Shown piece by piece: positions 1-5,287 of a stretch of 9,424 bases of DNA. The notes under the pieces were generated by a model. It did no database searches and was not told where the DNA came from. It saw nothing but the letters and a program-made list of their open reading frames with translations. The stretch's first letter is position 1, and each line of letters starts with the position of its first letter. The position numbers and the translations under genes were made by a program. The stretch is from Clostridia bacterium (GTDB lineage: Bacteria > Bacillota_A > Clostridia > Christensenellales > Aristaeellaceae): the NCBI GenBank assembly GCA_017412025.1, contig JAFQOY010000176.1:1-9424 (forward strand), given 5' to 3'.

Positions 1-45
1 GATGTTAACGTGCGGCTTAGTGCGCTCAAACTTTTGCTTCGCCAT
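1..45 (-). CDS. tuf: Elongation factor Tu, N-terminal 15 codons (partial)
   Basis: The first 15 codons read MAKQKFERTKPHVNI, the characteristic start of bacterial EF-Tu just before its GTP-binding P-loop; the rest lies beyond the left edge. EF-Tu is the cytoplasmic GTPase that brings aminoacyl-tRNA to the ribosomal A site. The ATG is preceded by a strong Shine-Dalgarno (GAGGAGG at 54-60, 8 nt spacer). It lies 67 nt downstream of a tRNA-Gly gene with no convincing terminator between, so co-transcription with the tRNA is likely. A tuf gene following the sigH block is usual in clostridia. The identification rests on a short but distinctive peptide together with this context. Confidence 0.9.
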   Translation of the reverse strand, partial: MAKQKFERTKPHVNI

Positions 46-53
46 TGGAAAAA

Positions 54-60
54 CCTCCTC
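54..60 (-). promoter_or_regulatory. Strong ribosome binding site of tuf
   Basis: GAGGAGG on the minus strand with an 8-nt spacer to the tuf ATG. It is nearly a full anti-16S complement, as expected for one of the most highly translated genes. Confidence 0.85.
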
Positions 61-62
61 GT

Positions 63-98
63 AATTTCGGCTGACAGTTGTTCTGCGCCCGCCGAATT
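63..98 (-). other. Hairpin in the tRNA-tuf spacer
   Basis: AATTCGGC (98-91) can pair with GCCGAAATT (71-63), leaving one bulged A and a loop of about 19 nt. It sits directly upstream of the tuf ribosome binding site. No U-tract follows, so it is not a terminator. It may be a processing or leader structure; no function is proven. Confidence 0.35.
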
Positions 99-112
99 GT
101 CGGTGGTCGCTC

Positions 113-186
113 TGGAGCAGGTGATGGGAATCGAACCCACGCGATCAGCTTGGGAAGCTGAAGTTCTGCCATTAAACTACACCTGC
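113..186 (-). tRNA. tRNA-Gly (anticodon CCC)
   Basis: A complete cloverleaf is readable on the minus strand. The acceptor stem GCAGGTG/CACCTGC is perfect. The D-stem is GTTT/GAAC, the anticodon stem TCAGC/GCTGA with the 7-nt loop TTCCCAA, and the T-arm GTGGG-TTCGATT-CCCAT. The anticodon CCC (154-152) reads GGG glycine codons. The discriminator base is U73, as in bacterial tRNA-Gly, and the 3' CCA is encoded (115-113). It lies between sigH and tuf, preceded by its own consensus promoter. Confidence 0.96.
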
Positions 187-199
187 AAAGGGCTGTCAA
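171..199 (-). promoter_or_regulatory. Possible second sigma-A promoter overlapping tRNA-Gly
   Basis: On the minus strand a perfect TTGACA (199-194) is followed by exactly 17 nt and then TTTAAT (176-171, 5/6 match to TATAAT). The -10 lies in the conserved D-arm of the tRNA. A start about 7 nt further on would fall inside the tRNA gene, so this promoter could make only a tuf transcript. The -10 match may be a by-product of tRNA sequence; the perfect -35 and spacing are harder to dismiss. Confidence 0.45.
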
Positions 200-217
200 C
201 CGGTTTATTCATCCCTT

Positions 218-246
218 ATTCTATCTAAATATCACGGGATTGTCAA
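218..246 (-). promoter_or_regulatory. Consensus sigma-A promoter for tRNA-Gly (and tuf)
   Basis: The minus strand has TTGACA (246-241), a 17-nt spacer and TAGAAT (223-218), which is 6/6 and 5/6 to consensus at ideal spacing. The predicted start is near 211, about 25 nt before the mature tRNA 5' end, a normal leader for RNase P processing. The A/T-rich surroundings contrast with the GC-rich genes. Confidence 0.88.
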
Positions 247-290
247 TACGCCGTACACATTTTCGCCTGAAAAACCGCCCTTCTTCCCCT

Positions 291-324
291 CCGCCGCGCA
301 GCGCCCTTTCCCTGTCCGCGGCGG
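291..324 (-). repeat. Inverted repeat after sigH, possible weak terminator
   Basis: Perfect 8-bp arms CCGCCGCG (324-317) and CGCGGCGG (298-291) enclose 18 nt, starting about 40 nt after the sigH stop codon. The nearest T-run (275-271) is about 15 nt beyond the stem, so it is not a standard intrinsic terminator. The rest of the sigH-tRNA gap holds only the promoter described separately. Confidence 0.3.
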
Positions 325-363
325 ACGGAACCAGCGCCATCCGGCCAAAAAGGAGCTTCCCGC

Positions 364-984
364 TCACGCGTTCCGCTCCCTGATCAGCTTTTCCAGCTTG
401 TGCTTGACGCGCTGCAGCGCGTTGTCGATGCTCTTGACATGGCGGCCGAGCATCTTGGCAATCTCCTGATAGCTCTTGCCGTCCAGATACGCAGCCAGCA
501 CTTTTCTTTCAAGCGGAGACAGCGCCTCGTCAATCTGGCTTTCAATGCTCACATAATTTTCCTGTCCGATGAGCAGTTCCTCCGGATCGGTGCTTCTGCC
601 CTCTGTGATCACATCCATCAGCGTCCTGTCGCTCTCCTCCTCGTAGATCGGCTTGTTCAGCGATACATAGGAATTGAGCGGGATGTGCTTCTGGCGCGTC
701 GCGGTCTTGATCGCCGTGATGATCTGCCGGGTTACGCACAGCTCGGCAAACGCATGAAAGGAGGCCAGCTTGTCCGCCTTGAAATCGCGGAACGCCTTGA
801 ACAGGCCGATCATGCCCTCCTGCACGATGTCCTCGTGATCTGCGCCGACCAGGAAGTACGACCGCGCCTTGGACCGGACGAAGTTCTTATACTTATTGAG
901 CAGGTATTCCGACGCGTCGGCGTCGCCCTGCTGTGCCAGCAGCGCGATTTCCTCGTCGGTCATGCTTTCATAATCCCTGTGCAT
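364..984 (-). CDS. sigH: RNA polymerase sporulation/stationary-phase sigma factor SigH
   Basis: A 206-residue sigma-70 family protein of the SigH (sigma-30) type. In Bacillus and clostridia SigH directs RNA polymerase to early sporulation and transition-state promoters. Region 2 covers about residues 20-92 and includes the core-binding/-10 segment HEDIVQEGMIGLFKAFRDF (50-68). Region 4 covers about 150-200 with the -35-binding helix-turn-helix at about 169-190 (SYQEIAKMLGRHVKSIDNAL). No region 1.1 or 3 is visible, and the length fits the family. The start codon is supported by GGGGAGG five nt upstream. It is the last gene of the operon, 105 nt after rae1, the same adjacency as in B. subtilis (rae1-sigH). 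No separate sigH promoter was recognised in that gap, so control probably comes from the operon promoter or from unseen sites. Confidence 0.95.
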   Translation of the reverse strand: MHRDYESMTDEEIALLAQQGDADASEYLLNKYKNFVRSKARSYFLVGADHEDIVQEGMIGLFKAFRDFKADKLASFHAFAELCVTRQIITAIKTATRQKHIPLNSYVSLNKPIYEEESDRTLMDVITEGRSTDPEELLIGQENYVSIESQIDEALSPLERKVLAAYLDGKSYQEIAKMLGRHVKSIDNALQRVKHKLEKLIRERNA

Positions 985-1089
985 TTCGTCCTCCCCGGTG
1001 CGGTTTCCCCGGCCGCCGCCGGAAAAGCCCGCTTCTTTCTTCTGGTTTATTGTGCTGCCCGCAGCAGAGTTTCTGCCAGACCGGCGCGC

Positions 1090-1602
1090 TCACTCGTCAA
1101 GCCCCTTGCGCATCCGGTCAAATATTTCCCTCTGATGCGGCGGCAGGCGGGAGAAGATGTCCCCGCGCGAAACCTTTTCTTCTTTCATGCGCACGCGGCC
1201 CACGCTGCGCACCTGCGTCAGCTCAATGAGAAACTCCCGCGAGGAAATGCGCACCGCGCCGCGCCCCATCGTCACCGTCTGTTCGGTGGAATCGCTCGTC
1301 GCCACGCGCACATGCCGCCATTTGGGCGCCTGCGCGCACAGCGTTTCGATATAGTTGTCCGCGCTCTCGGCATGCTTGGTAAAAACGACTTCTACCCCAT
1401 GCACAGTCGTGCGCGAGCGTACCGGCCTGTCGGTATAGTGCCCGTCAAAGACGACGATCACCTCTTCGCCCGAAAAGCCGGCATAATCCGCAATCAGATG
1501 CACGAGCCGCTCCCGCGCCTCGTCGATGGACAGATGCTCCTCTCTGGGCACGCTCCACGCTCCGATGACGTTGTATCCGTCCACAAGCAGCAGGGGCTTC
1601 AT
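1090..1602 (-). CDS. rae1: NYN-domain ribosome-associated endoribonuclease Rae1 (YacP)
   Basis: A 170-residue protein of the YacP/Rae1 family (NYN, PIN-like fold). In B. subtilis Rae1 enters the ribosomal A site and cuts mRNA during translation. The acidic metal-binding residues expected of the fold are visible: D8 and N11 in VDGYNVIG (7-14), D53 in VVFDGH, D82 in ESADNYIE (79-86), and D104 in ATSDS. The C-terminal tail (about 133-170) is basic and charged. The ATG lies 3 nt after the rlmB stop and its Shine-Dalgarno (GAGGG) is inside the end of rlmB, indicating translational coupling. Placement between rlmB and sigH matches the conserved Bacillota order. Confidence 0.93.
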   Translation of the reverse strand: MKPLLLVDGYNVIGAWSVPREEHLSIDEARERLVHLIADYAGFSGEEVIVVFDGHYTDRPVRSRTTVHGVEVVFTKHAESADNYIETLCAQAPKWRHVRVATSDSTEQTVTMGRGAVRISSREFLIELTQVRSVGRVRMKEEKVSRGDIFSRLPPHQREIFDRMRKGLDE

Positions 1603-1605
1603 CGC

Positions 1606-2733
1606 TTATGCCCTCGCGCCGGCCACGGCATACAGCAGGATGCCCGCCGCAACAGAGGCGTTCAGCGAATCGATATGGCCCTTCATCGGCAGGGACACCA
1701 GCTTGTCGCAGCTCTCCCTCACCAGGCGGGAAATGCCCTCGCCCTCGGAGCCGATGACGATCGCCGCCGCGCCGGAGAAGTTCACCTTTCGATAATCCTC
1801 TCCGTTCATCGCCGCGCCGTAAATCCAGATTCCTTCCTTCTTCAGGCGCTCAATCAGCCGGGTCAGGTTCGTCTCCTTCGCCACCGGCATGTATTCCACC
1901 GCGCCGGCGCTCGACTTCACAGCCGCCGGCGTCAGGCCCACGGCCCTGCGCTCCGGAATGATCACGCCGTGCGCACCCGCGCACTCCGCGCTGCGGATGA
2001 TCGCGCCCAGATTGTGCGGATCGGTCACGCCGTCAAGGATCACCAGCAGCGGCGCTTCTCCGCGCTCCTTCGCCAGCGCCAGCATATCGTCGACCGTCTT
2101 GTAGCTGTACGCGCTCGCCACCGCGATCAGGCCCTGATGATTGGGCGCCATCTGGTCAAGGCGTGTGCGGTCAACCTCCTGCACCACGATCTTCGCATCC
2201 CTGGCCATCGCCACGATTTCTCTGGCGGAGCCGATCAGCTCGCCCCGGGCAACCAGCAGCTTTTCGATGTCGCGTCCGGCGCGCAGCGCCTCGCGGATCG
2301 GATTGCGTCCGACAAGCAGGTTGTTTTCCAGTTCCTCCTCGCGCGCAGGCGGCGGAGTCTGCACGCGCACATCGCCAACGCGCTCCTCACGGCGCTGCGG
2401 CCGCGGGCCGCCAAAGGCCGGGCGCTCGCCATAGGGCTTCTTCTCGCCATACTCGCAGCGCTCGCCGTAGGGCTTCTTCTCGCCGTACTCGCGGCGCTCC
2501 CCATAGGGCTTCTTTTCGCCGTACTCGCGGCGCTCCCCATAAGGCTTCTTCTCGCCGTAGGGCTTCTTTTCGCCGTACTCGCGGCGCTCCCCGTAGTTCT
2601 TCCTCTCGCCATAGCGGCGCTCGGTCGGCGCAGCCATATCGCCATCACGCGCCGGGCGGCGGGTCAGCTCGTCGTCGCGCCAGTCATCGCGCTTGCTCTG
2701 CGGCTTTTTCGTGAAGCTGTCATAGTATGCCAT
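1606..2733 (-). CDS. rlmB: 23S rRNA 2'-O-ribose methyltransferase RlmB/TrmH family with repeat-rich N-terminal tail
   Basis: A 375-residue SPOUT (TrmH/SpoU) RNA methyltransferase, the YacO/RlmB type that methylates the ribose of a conserved 23S rRNA guanosine (G2251 in E. coli). The substrate-binding domain begins near NLLVGRNPIREAL (138-150). The catalytic knot motifs are DPHNLGAIIRSAE (238-250), IVIGSEGEGISR (325-336) and LPMKGHIDSLNASVAAGILLY (348-368). Usual family length is about 245-250 residues; the extra ~130 at the N-terminus is low-complexity. It includes 11 tandem hexads of type YGE(R/K)(R/K)X at residues 41-106, flanked by charged and Pro-rich linkers. The tail is probably disordered, basic and RNA-contacting (inference). 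The start has AGAGGG 6 nt upstream. It lies 143 nt after thyX and 3 nt before rae1. Confidence 0.93.
   Translation of the reverse strand: MAYYDSFTKKPQSKRDDWRDDELTRRPARDGDMAAPTERRYGERKNYGERREYGEKKPYGEKKPYGERREYGEKKPYGERREYGEKKPYGERCEYGEKKPYGERPAFGGPRPQRREERVGDVRVQTPPPAREEELENNLLVGRNPIREALRAGRDIEKLLVARGELIGSAREIVAMARDAKIVVQEVDRTRLDQMAPNHQGLIAVASAYSYKTVDDMLALAKERGEAPLLVILDGVTDPHNLGAIIRSAECAGAHGVIIPERRAVGLTPAAVKSSAGAVEYMPVAKETNLTRLIERLKKEGIWIYGAAMNGEDYRKVNFSGAAAIVIGSEGEGISRLVRESCDKLVSLPMKGHIDSLNASVAAGILLYAVAGARA
2416..2613 (-). repeat. In-frame tandem repeat encoding 11 hexapeptides in RlmB
   Basis: Eleven back-to-back 18-nt units encode YGERKN, YGERRE, YGEKKP and variants, ending in YGERPA and a degenerate FGG. 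Units mostly alternate YGERRE and YGEKKP, which makes a 36-nt higher-order period. One ERCE unit and two adjacent EKKP units break the pattern. Near-identical DNA copies suggest expansion by slippage or recombination, so copy number may vary between strains. Confidence 0.95.
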
Positions 2734-2763
2734 ACATTTCCCTCTTTTATATCTCCATGGTAG

Positions 2764-2784
2764 GGGAGGGCCTCTGCTCCTCCC
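2764..2784 (-). other. Hairpin in the thyX-rlmB gap
   Basis: GGGAGG (2784-2779) and CCTCCC (2769-2764) form perfect 6-bp arms around a 9-nt loop, about 30 nt before the rlmB start. One arm resembles a Shine-Dalgarno and the other an anti-Shine-Dalgarno. No T-run follows, so it is not a terminator. The 143-nt gap (2734-2876) shows no other gene or clear promoter. Confidence 0.3.
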
Positions 2785-2876
2785 TGATTTCGCATTTCTT
2801 TTCCCCGGGTGGCGCGGTGCTCCTTCCCGGCGTTCTGTTTTTCATCCGGTCGAACCACGACCGTCTTCCCGCCGTC

Positions 2877-3602
2877 TCACGCCAGCGAAGCGTGTCTCTT
2901 TTTGATCTCTCCGGCCCTGCCGCAGGAGGCCTTCCCCTCCGGGCATGCGCCTCGCAGGCACGACGGACCGGCATTTTCAAACAGCGCCGGCGCCGCTTTG
3001 CGGCACTCTCTGAGCATCTGCCAGGCCATCTCACGGATCTCCCACTGCGCACGGCTGCAGCAGCGCAGCTCAAAGAAGTGCATCAGCTCGCGTGCGTTCA
3101 TCGTCACCAACAGGCGGGTCGCAGCCGCATTGGGCAGCACGAAGCGCGCATCCTCGTTGGATTTCTCCTTTGCTCCGCCCAGCTTTTCCTGCCACTGGCA
3201 GTACCATGCATGCATCGTATCCATCTGCCGGATAAACTCTTTTTCCTCCTCCTCGCCAAGCGCGGAGATGGACGGCGGAATCACATAGTCAAATCCATCC
3301 GCCATGGACACATAGCGCTGGCTCTGCACGGAGAAGGACGCAATGCGGTGGCGCGTCAGCTGCGCCAGCAGCGCGCGGGATACGCCCTCCACCGCAAAGG
3401 TGAAGCTCGCATGCTCCGTCACCGACAGATGCCCCCGCTCCATCACCCGCGCGACAAATTCCTGCTGATCCGACGCCTCCACGCGCTCGCGAAGGCTTTC
3501 CACATCCGCCTGCGCATAGCACAGACGCGCGCCCAGCGCCACAATCTCATCGGCGTCCGGCGTCGCGCGCAGCAGGATTACCTTGAGGTTTGCTTTTGCC
3601 AT
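2877..3602 (-). CDS. thyX: FAD-dependent thymidylate synthase ThyX
   Basis: A 241-residue flavin-dependent thymidylate synthase that makes dTMP from dUMP with methylene-tetrahydrofolate and NADPH. The ThyX signature RHRx7S is present as R84-H85-R86 to S94 (RHRIASFSVQS). Also visible are the conserved GHLSVTEHASFTF (57-69) and the C-terminal MHFFELRCCSRAQWEIR block (174-190). The tail carries three cysteines (C215, C220, C227) in NAGPSCLRGACPEGKASCG, a form I associate with clostridial ThyX proteins. The first 25 nt overlap the end of mrnC, and GGAGG sits 4 nt before the ATG, so translation of the two genes is coupled. Length is normal for the family. Confidence 0.96.
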   Translation of the reverse strand: MAKANLKVILLRATPDADEIVALGARLCYAQADVESLRERVEASDQQEFVARVMERGHLSVTEHASFTFAVEGVSRALLAQLTRHRIASFSVQSQRYVSMADGFDYVIPPSISALGEEEEKEFIRQMDTMHAWYCQWQEKLGGAKEKSNEDARFVLPNAAATRLLVTMNARELMHFFELRCCSRAQWEIREMAWQMLRECRKAAPALFENAGPSCLRGACPEGKASCGRAGEIKKRHASLA

Positions 3603-4024
3603 ATATCCTCCGTCTTTTCAAGCGCCATTTTCACCAGCGTATCCAGCCGCTGCGTCTGTCCCGTCAGATACAGGTAGCCCCACAGCGCCTCCAGCCCCGT
3701 CGCATGGGCGTAGTCCGCCGGATCGGCGTGCTTCGGGGCCGCATGCTTGGCCTGGCTGTTGCGTCCGCGCCTGGCGATATCCGCCTCGTCCGCATCAAGC
3801 AGCGGCTCAATCGCTTCCAGCATCCTCGCCTGCGCATAGGCGCTGACCATCCGCACCGCCTGCTTATGCATCTTTCCAACCGTCATCCCGCGGGATACCA
3901 GCATGCTGCGCACATACAGATCGTGAATCGTATCGCCGACATATGCCAGCTGCAGCGGATTGAGTTCCTTCGTATCGCGCACGGCAAAGGCGTCGTGCGC
4001 CGCATTGATCTCCTGTGTAAGCAA
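3578..4024 (-). CDS. mrnC: Mini-ribonuclease III (MrnC)
   Basis: A 148-residue RNase III-like catalytic domain without a dsRNA-binding domain. Mini-III trims 23S rRNA precursor ends in Bacillota. The signature QLAYVGDTIHDLYVRSML (25-42) contains the catalytic Asp (D31). RRGRNS (85-90) and the second acidic block ATGLEALWGYLYL (108-120, E112) follow, in the same order and spacing as B. subtilis MrnC (143 residues). The start is TTG: an in-frame TGA lies five codons upstream (4039-4037), no ATG is available before the domain, and GAGGAAG sits 7 nt before the TTG. It is the first gene of the mrnC-thyX-rlmB-rae1-sigH operon. In many relatives cysS precedes it; here an amidase does. Confidence 0.92.
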   Translation of the reverse strand: MLTQEINAAHDAFAVRDTKELNPLQLAYVGDTIHDLYVRSMLVSRGMTVGKMHKQAVRMVSAYAQARMLEAIEPLLDADEADIARRGRNSQAKHAAPKHADPADYAHATGLEALWGYLYLTGQTQRLDTLVKMALEKTEDIWQKQTSR

Positions 4025-4031
4025 CAGGCCA

Positions 4032-4038
4032 CTTCCTC
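4032..4038 (-). promoter_or_regulatory. Ribosome binding site deciding the TTG start of mrnC
   Basis: GAGGAAG on the minus strand, 7 nt before TTG at 4024-4022. The in-frame stop TGA overlapping this site excludes any longer reading. CTG at 4027-4025 is the only other nearby candidate. Confidence 0.7.
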
Positions 4039-4085
4039 ATCATGTTCTGTGCAATGGCGGCTACTGCGCCAATACTGCATTTTAC

Positions 4086-4094
4086 AGTATATCA
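4086..4094 (-). promoter_or_regulatory. Extended -10 promoter of the mrnC-thyX-rlmB-rae1-sigH operon
   Basis: The minus strand reads TGA-TATACT: an extended -10 TGn (4094-4092) joined to TATACT (4091-4086, 5/6 to TATAAT). The region where a -35 should lie is TTTCCT inside the preceding terminator, a poor match, which fits an extended -10 promoter. The start is predicted near 4079, giving a leader of about 55 nt. That leader can form a small GGCG/CGCC stem. It is the only promoter-like element found between the amidase and mrnC. Confidence 0.6.
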
Positions 4095-4100
4095 CCAATC

Positions 4101-4127
4101 AAAAAAAAAGGAAAGTCCTTCTTTTTT
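4101..4127 (-). terminator. Intrinsic terminator after the amidase gene
   Basis: On the minus strand, AAAAAAGAAGGA, loop CTT, TCCT plus a run of nine T. The stem can extend to 12 pairs including one G-U, but only two are G-C. It begins about 50 nt after the amidase stop. The T-run both pairs with the A-run and serves as the U-tract. It is plausible but A/T-rich, so termination may be incomplete. Confidence 0.65.
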
Positions 4128-4175
4128 GCAAAGGTCATCTGTTTTCCTTTCCCGTATGCTGCGCCGATCCGCCCA

Positions 4176-4982
4176 TTACCCGCCGGTTTCCTCGCCGCTT
4201 CTGTCAACCGCCTCAAGCGGCTTCGGACGCTCCCCCGGCAGCGCCGCCCAGTCGCACACCCCCTGCACAATGCCCTGCGCCACGCGCTGCCTGTACGCAT
4301 CGCTGAGCAGCAGTTCCTCCTCCTCCCTGTTAGACAAAAAACCGCATTCCACCAGCACGCCCGGTATTCCAAACGTCAGGATATAGTAATCTCCGCCCAG
4401 CGCTTCTCTCTCCTTCCTGGGCTGAAGCTGCCGGACCATCGCCGTCTGCACCGCCCCCGCCAGCAGCCGGCCCGCCGGGCAGCCCTCGCGGTAGAATACC
4501 TGCGGTCCGCTCTGGCTGCGTCCAGCGTATTCATTCATGTGGATGGAGAGCAGCAGATCCGCGCCGCCGCCCATGACGATCGCCGCTCTCCGCTGCATAT
4601 CCTGCAGCTTCCTGCGGATCGGCGGATTGTCGTCGCACAGCGCGTAATCATCCGTGCGCGTCATGATCACCTCCGCGCCCTTTTCAAGCAGCAGCTCCCG
4701 AACCTTGACCGCCACATCCAGATTCAGCCCCTTTTCCGGCACGCCGCTCACCCGGCCGACCGCACCGCCGTCGTATCCGCCGTGCCCGGCGTCCACCGCA
4801 ATGCGCATTCCGTTCAGTACGCCTGCATATTCCTCTCCTGCCGCCGTCTCCTGAGCAGCTCCGCCGGCAAATGTGCGCACGGCACTGTCCCCCGCGCAGA
4901 AAAGCAGCATCGCGGAGCACATCGCCGTCACCCCCAGCAGCAGCCTCGCATGCAGCTTCACCCGATCTATCGTTCCTTTCAT
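4176..4982 (-). CDS. cwlD: N-acetylmuramoyl-L-alanine amidase, CwlD-like (Amidase_3)
   Basis: A 268-residue zinc amidase that cuts the bond between N-acetylmuramic acid and the stem peptide of peptidoglycan. Residues 1-30 form a signal or membrane anchor (basic MKGTIDRVKLHARLLLG, then a hydrophobic stretch), so the enzyme acts outside the membrane. The Amidase_3 domain runs about 59-243: H67 in VDAGHGG, E84 in EKGLNLD and H148 in SIHMN are the zinc ligands, and E212 in VECGFLSN is catalytic. Size and lack of cell-wall-binding repeats resemble B. subtilis CwlD, which makes muramic-lactam in spore cortex; the specific CwlD role is inferred. The start at 4982 is preferred because GAGGGGAGG lies 10 nt upstream. 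An in-frame ATG at 5057 lacks a ribosome binding site. Upstream DNA is the DnaA-box cluster; a terminator follows. Confidence 0.88.
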   Translation of the reverse strand: MKGTIDRVKLHARLLLGVTAMCSAMLLFCAGDSAVRTFAGGAAQETAAGEEYAGVLNGMRIAVDAGHGGYDGGAVGRVSGVPEKGLNLDVAVKVRELLLEKGAEVIMTRTDDYALCDDNPPIRRKLQDMQRRAAIVMGGGADLLLSIHMNEYAGRSQSGPQVFYREGCPAGRLLAGAVQTAMVRQLQPRKEREALGGDYYILTFGIPGVLVECGFLSNREEEELLLSDAYRQRVAQGIVQGVCDWAALPGERPKPLEAVDRSGEETGG

Positions 4983-4992
4983 TGATGCGCCG

Positions 4993-5001
4993 CCTCCCCT
5001 C
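4993..5001 (-). promoter_or_regulatory. Ribosome binding site deciding the amidase start
   Basis: GAGGGGAGG on the minus strand, 10 nt before the ATG at 4982-4980. The alternative ATG at 5057 has only TTGTGAAACC upstream, with no Shine-Dalgarno. Starting at 4982 also puts the basic/hydrophobic anchor exactly at the N-terminus. Confidence 0.75.
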
Positions 5002-5080
5002 ACGCAGGCATATGCGCCGTATCCCGCCGCTATGCCCGAAAGGCGGAAATATTCCATATGGTTTCACAATCTTCATCCGG

Positions 5081-5110
5081 AACAAATAAATGTTACAAAT
5101 CTTTTTCACA
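5081..5110. other. AT-rich stretch beside the DnaA-box cluster
   Basis: By direct count 24 of 30 bases are A or T, against strongly GC-rich surroundings. It abuts the leftmost DnaA-box-like sequence. It could act as an unwinding element or simply as the upstream region of the amidase promoter. No clear DnaA-trio (repeated TAG/TAA-type triplets) was seen. Confidence 0.4.
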
Positions 5111-5280
5111 GGTTTTCCCCGCTTGCCAACAGGTTTTCCCCAGTTATCCCCAAACTTATCCACATTTGTTTTCCAATGAAAATCCAGCTTTTTCCGACTT
5201 CTTCACGGGGTTATCCACAATTGTCCACAGGACATTTCGCGACATTTGTGGACAATTCTTGATAACATATGTTTTCCACA
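5102..5280. promoter_or_regulatory. Cluster of DnaA boxes between tsaD and the amidase gene
   Basis: Compared with the DnaA box TTATCCACA, the plus strand has perfect copies at 5156-5164 and 5211-5219. One-mismatch copies are TTATCCCCA 5144-5152, TTGTCCACA 5221-5229 and TTTTCCACA 5272-5280 on plus, and TTGTCCACA 5255-5247 on minus. Weaker plus-strand copies are TTTTTCACA 5102-5110, TTTTCCCCG 5113-5121 and TTTTCCCCA 5134-5142. Starts at 5102, 5113, 5134, 5144 and 5156 step by 11, 21, 10 and 12 bp, and 5211/5221 by 10 bp, close to helical phasing. The stretch has no gene of its own. It lies between the tsaD terminator and the amidase start, so it also occupies the amidase upstream region; no clear sigma-A promoter was found in it. 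Confidence 0.85.
5108..5141 (+). repeat. Direct repeat ACAGGTTTTCCCC, two copies
   Basis: The 13-mer ACAGGTTTTCCCC occurs at 5108-5120 and 5129-5141, start-to-start 21 bp (two helical turns). Each copy contains a degenerate DnaA-box-like TTTTCCCC, and they form the left part of the DnaA-box cluster. Confidence 0.85.
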
Positions 5281-5287
5281 GCCCGGC

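Noticed and set aside
299..326. Short palindrome GTCCGC-G-GCGGAC as a sigH terminator
   Set aside because: The loop is too small and no T-run follows; only the larger inverted repeat was kept, at low confidence.
2416..2613. Regular 18/36-nt repeats resembling a CRISPR array
   Set aside because: Units are contiguous with no unique spacers and stay in frame inside RlmB, encoding YGE(R/K)(R/K)X hexads.
400..2763. A 787-codon open frame on the plus strand
   Set aside because: It runs antisense through sigH, rae1 and rlmB and the gaps between them, all of which are clear family members on the minus strand. Its protein is rich in Arg, His, Ala and Leu with no recognisable domain, as expected from an antisense frame of GC-rich genes and of the repeat tract.
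3960..4985. Plus-strand open frame of 341 codons over mrnC and the amidase, and a similar one at 5269-6300 over tsaD
   Set aside because: Both are antisense to conserved enzymes and cross terminators and promoters. Neither has motifs or a convincing start.
4983..5057. Longer amidase form starting at ATG 5057
   Set aside because: There is no ribosome binding site before it, and it would add 25 residues in front of a good signal/anchor sequence. The ATG at 4982 has GAGGGGAGG upstream.
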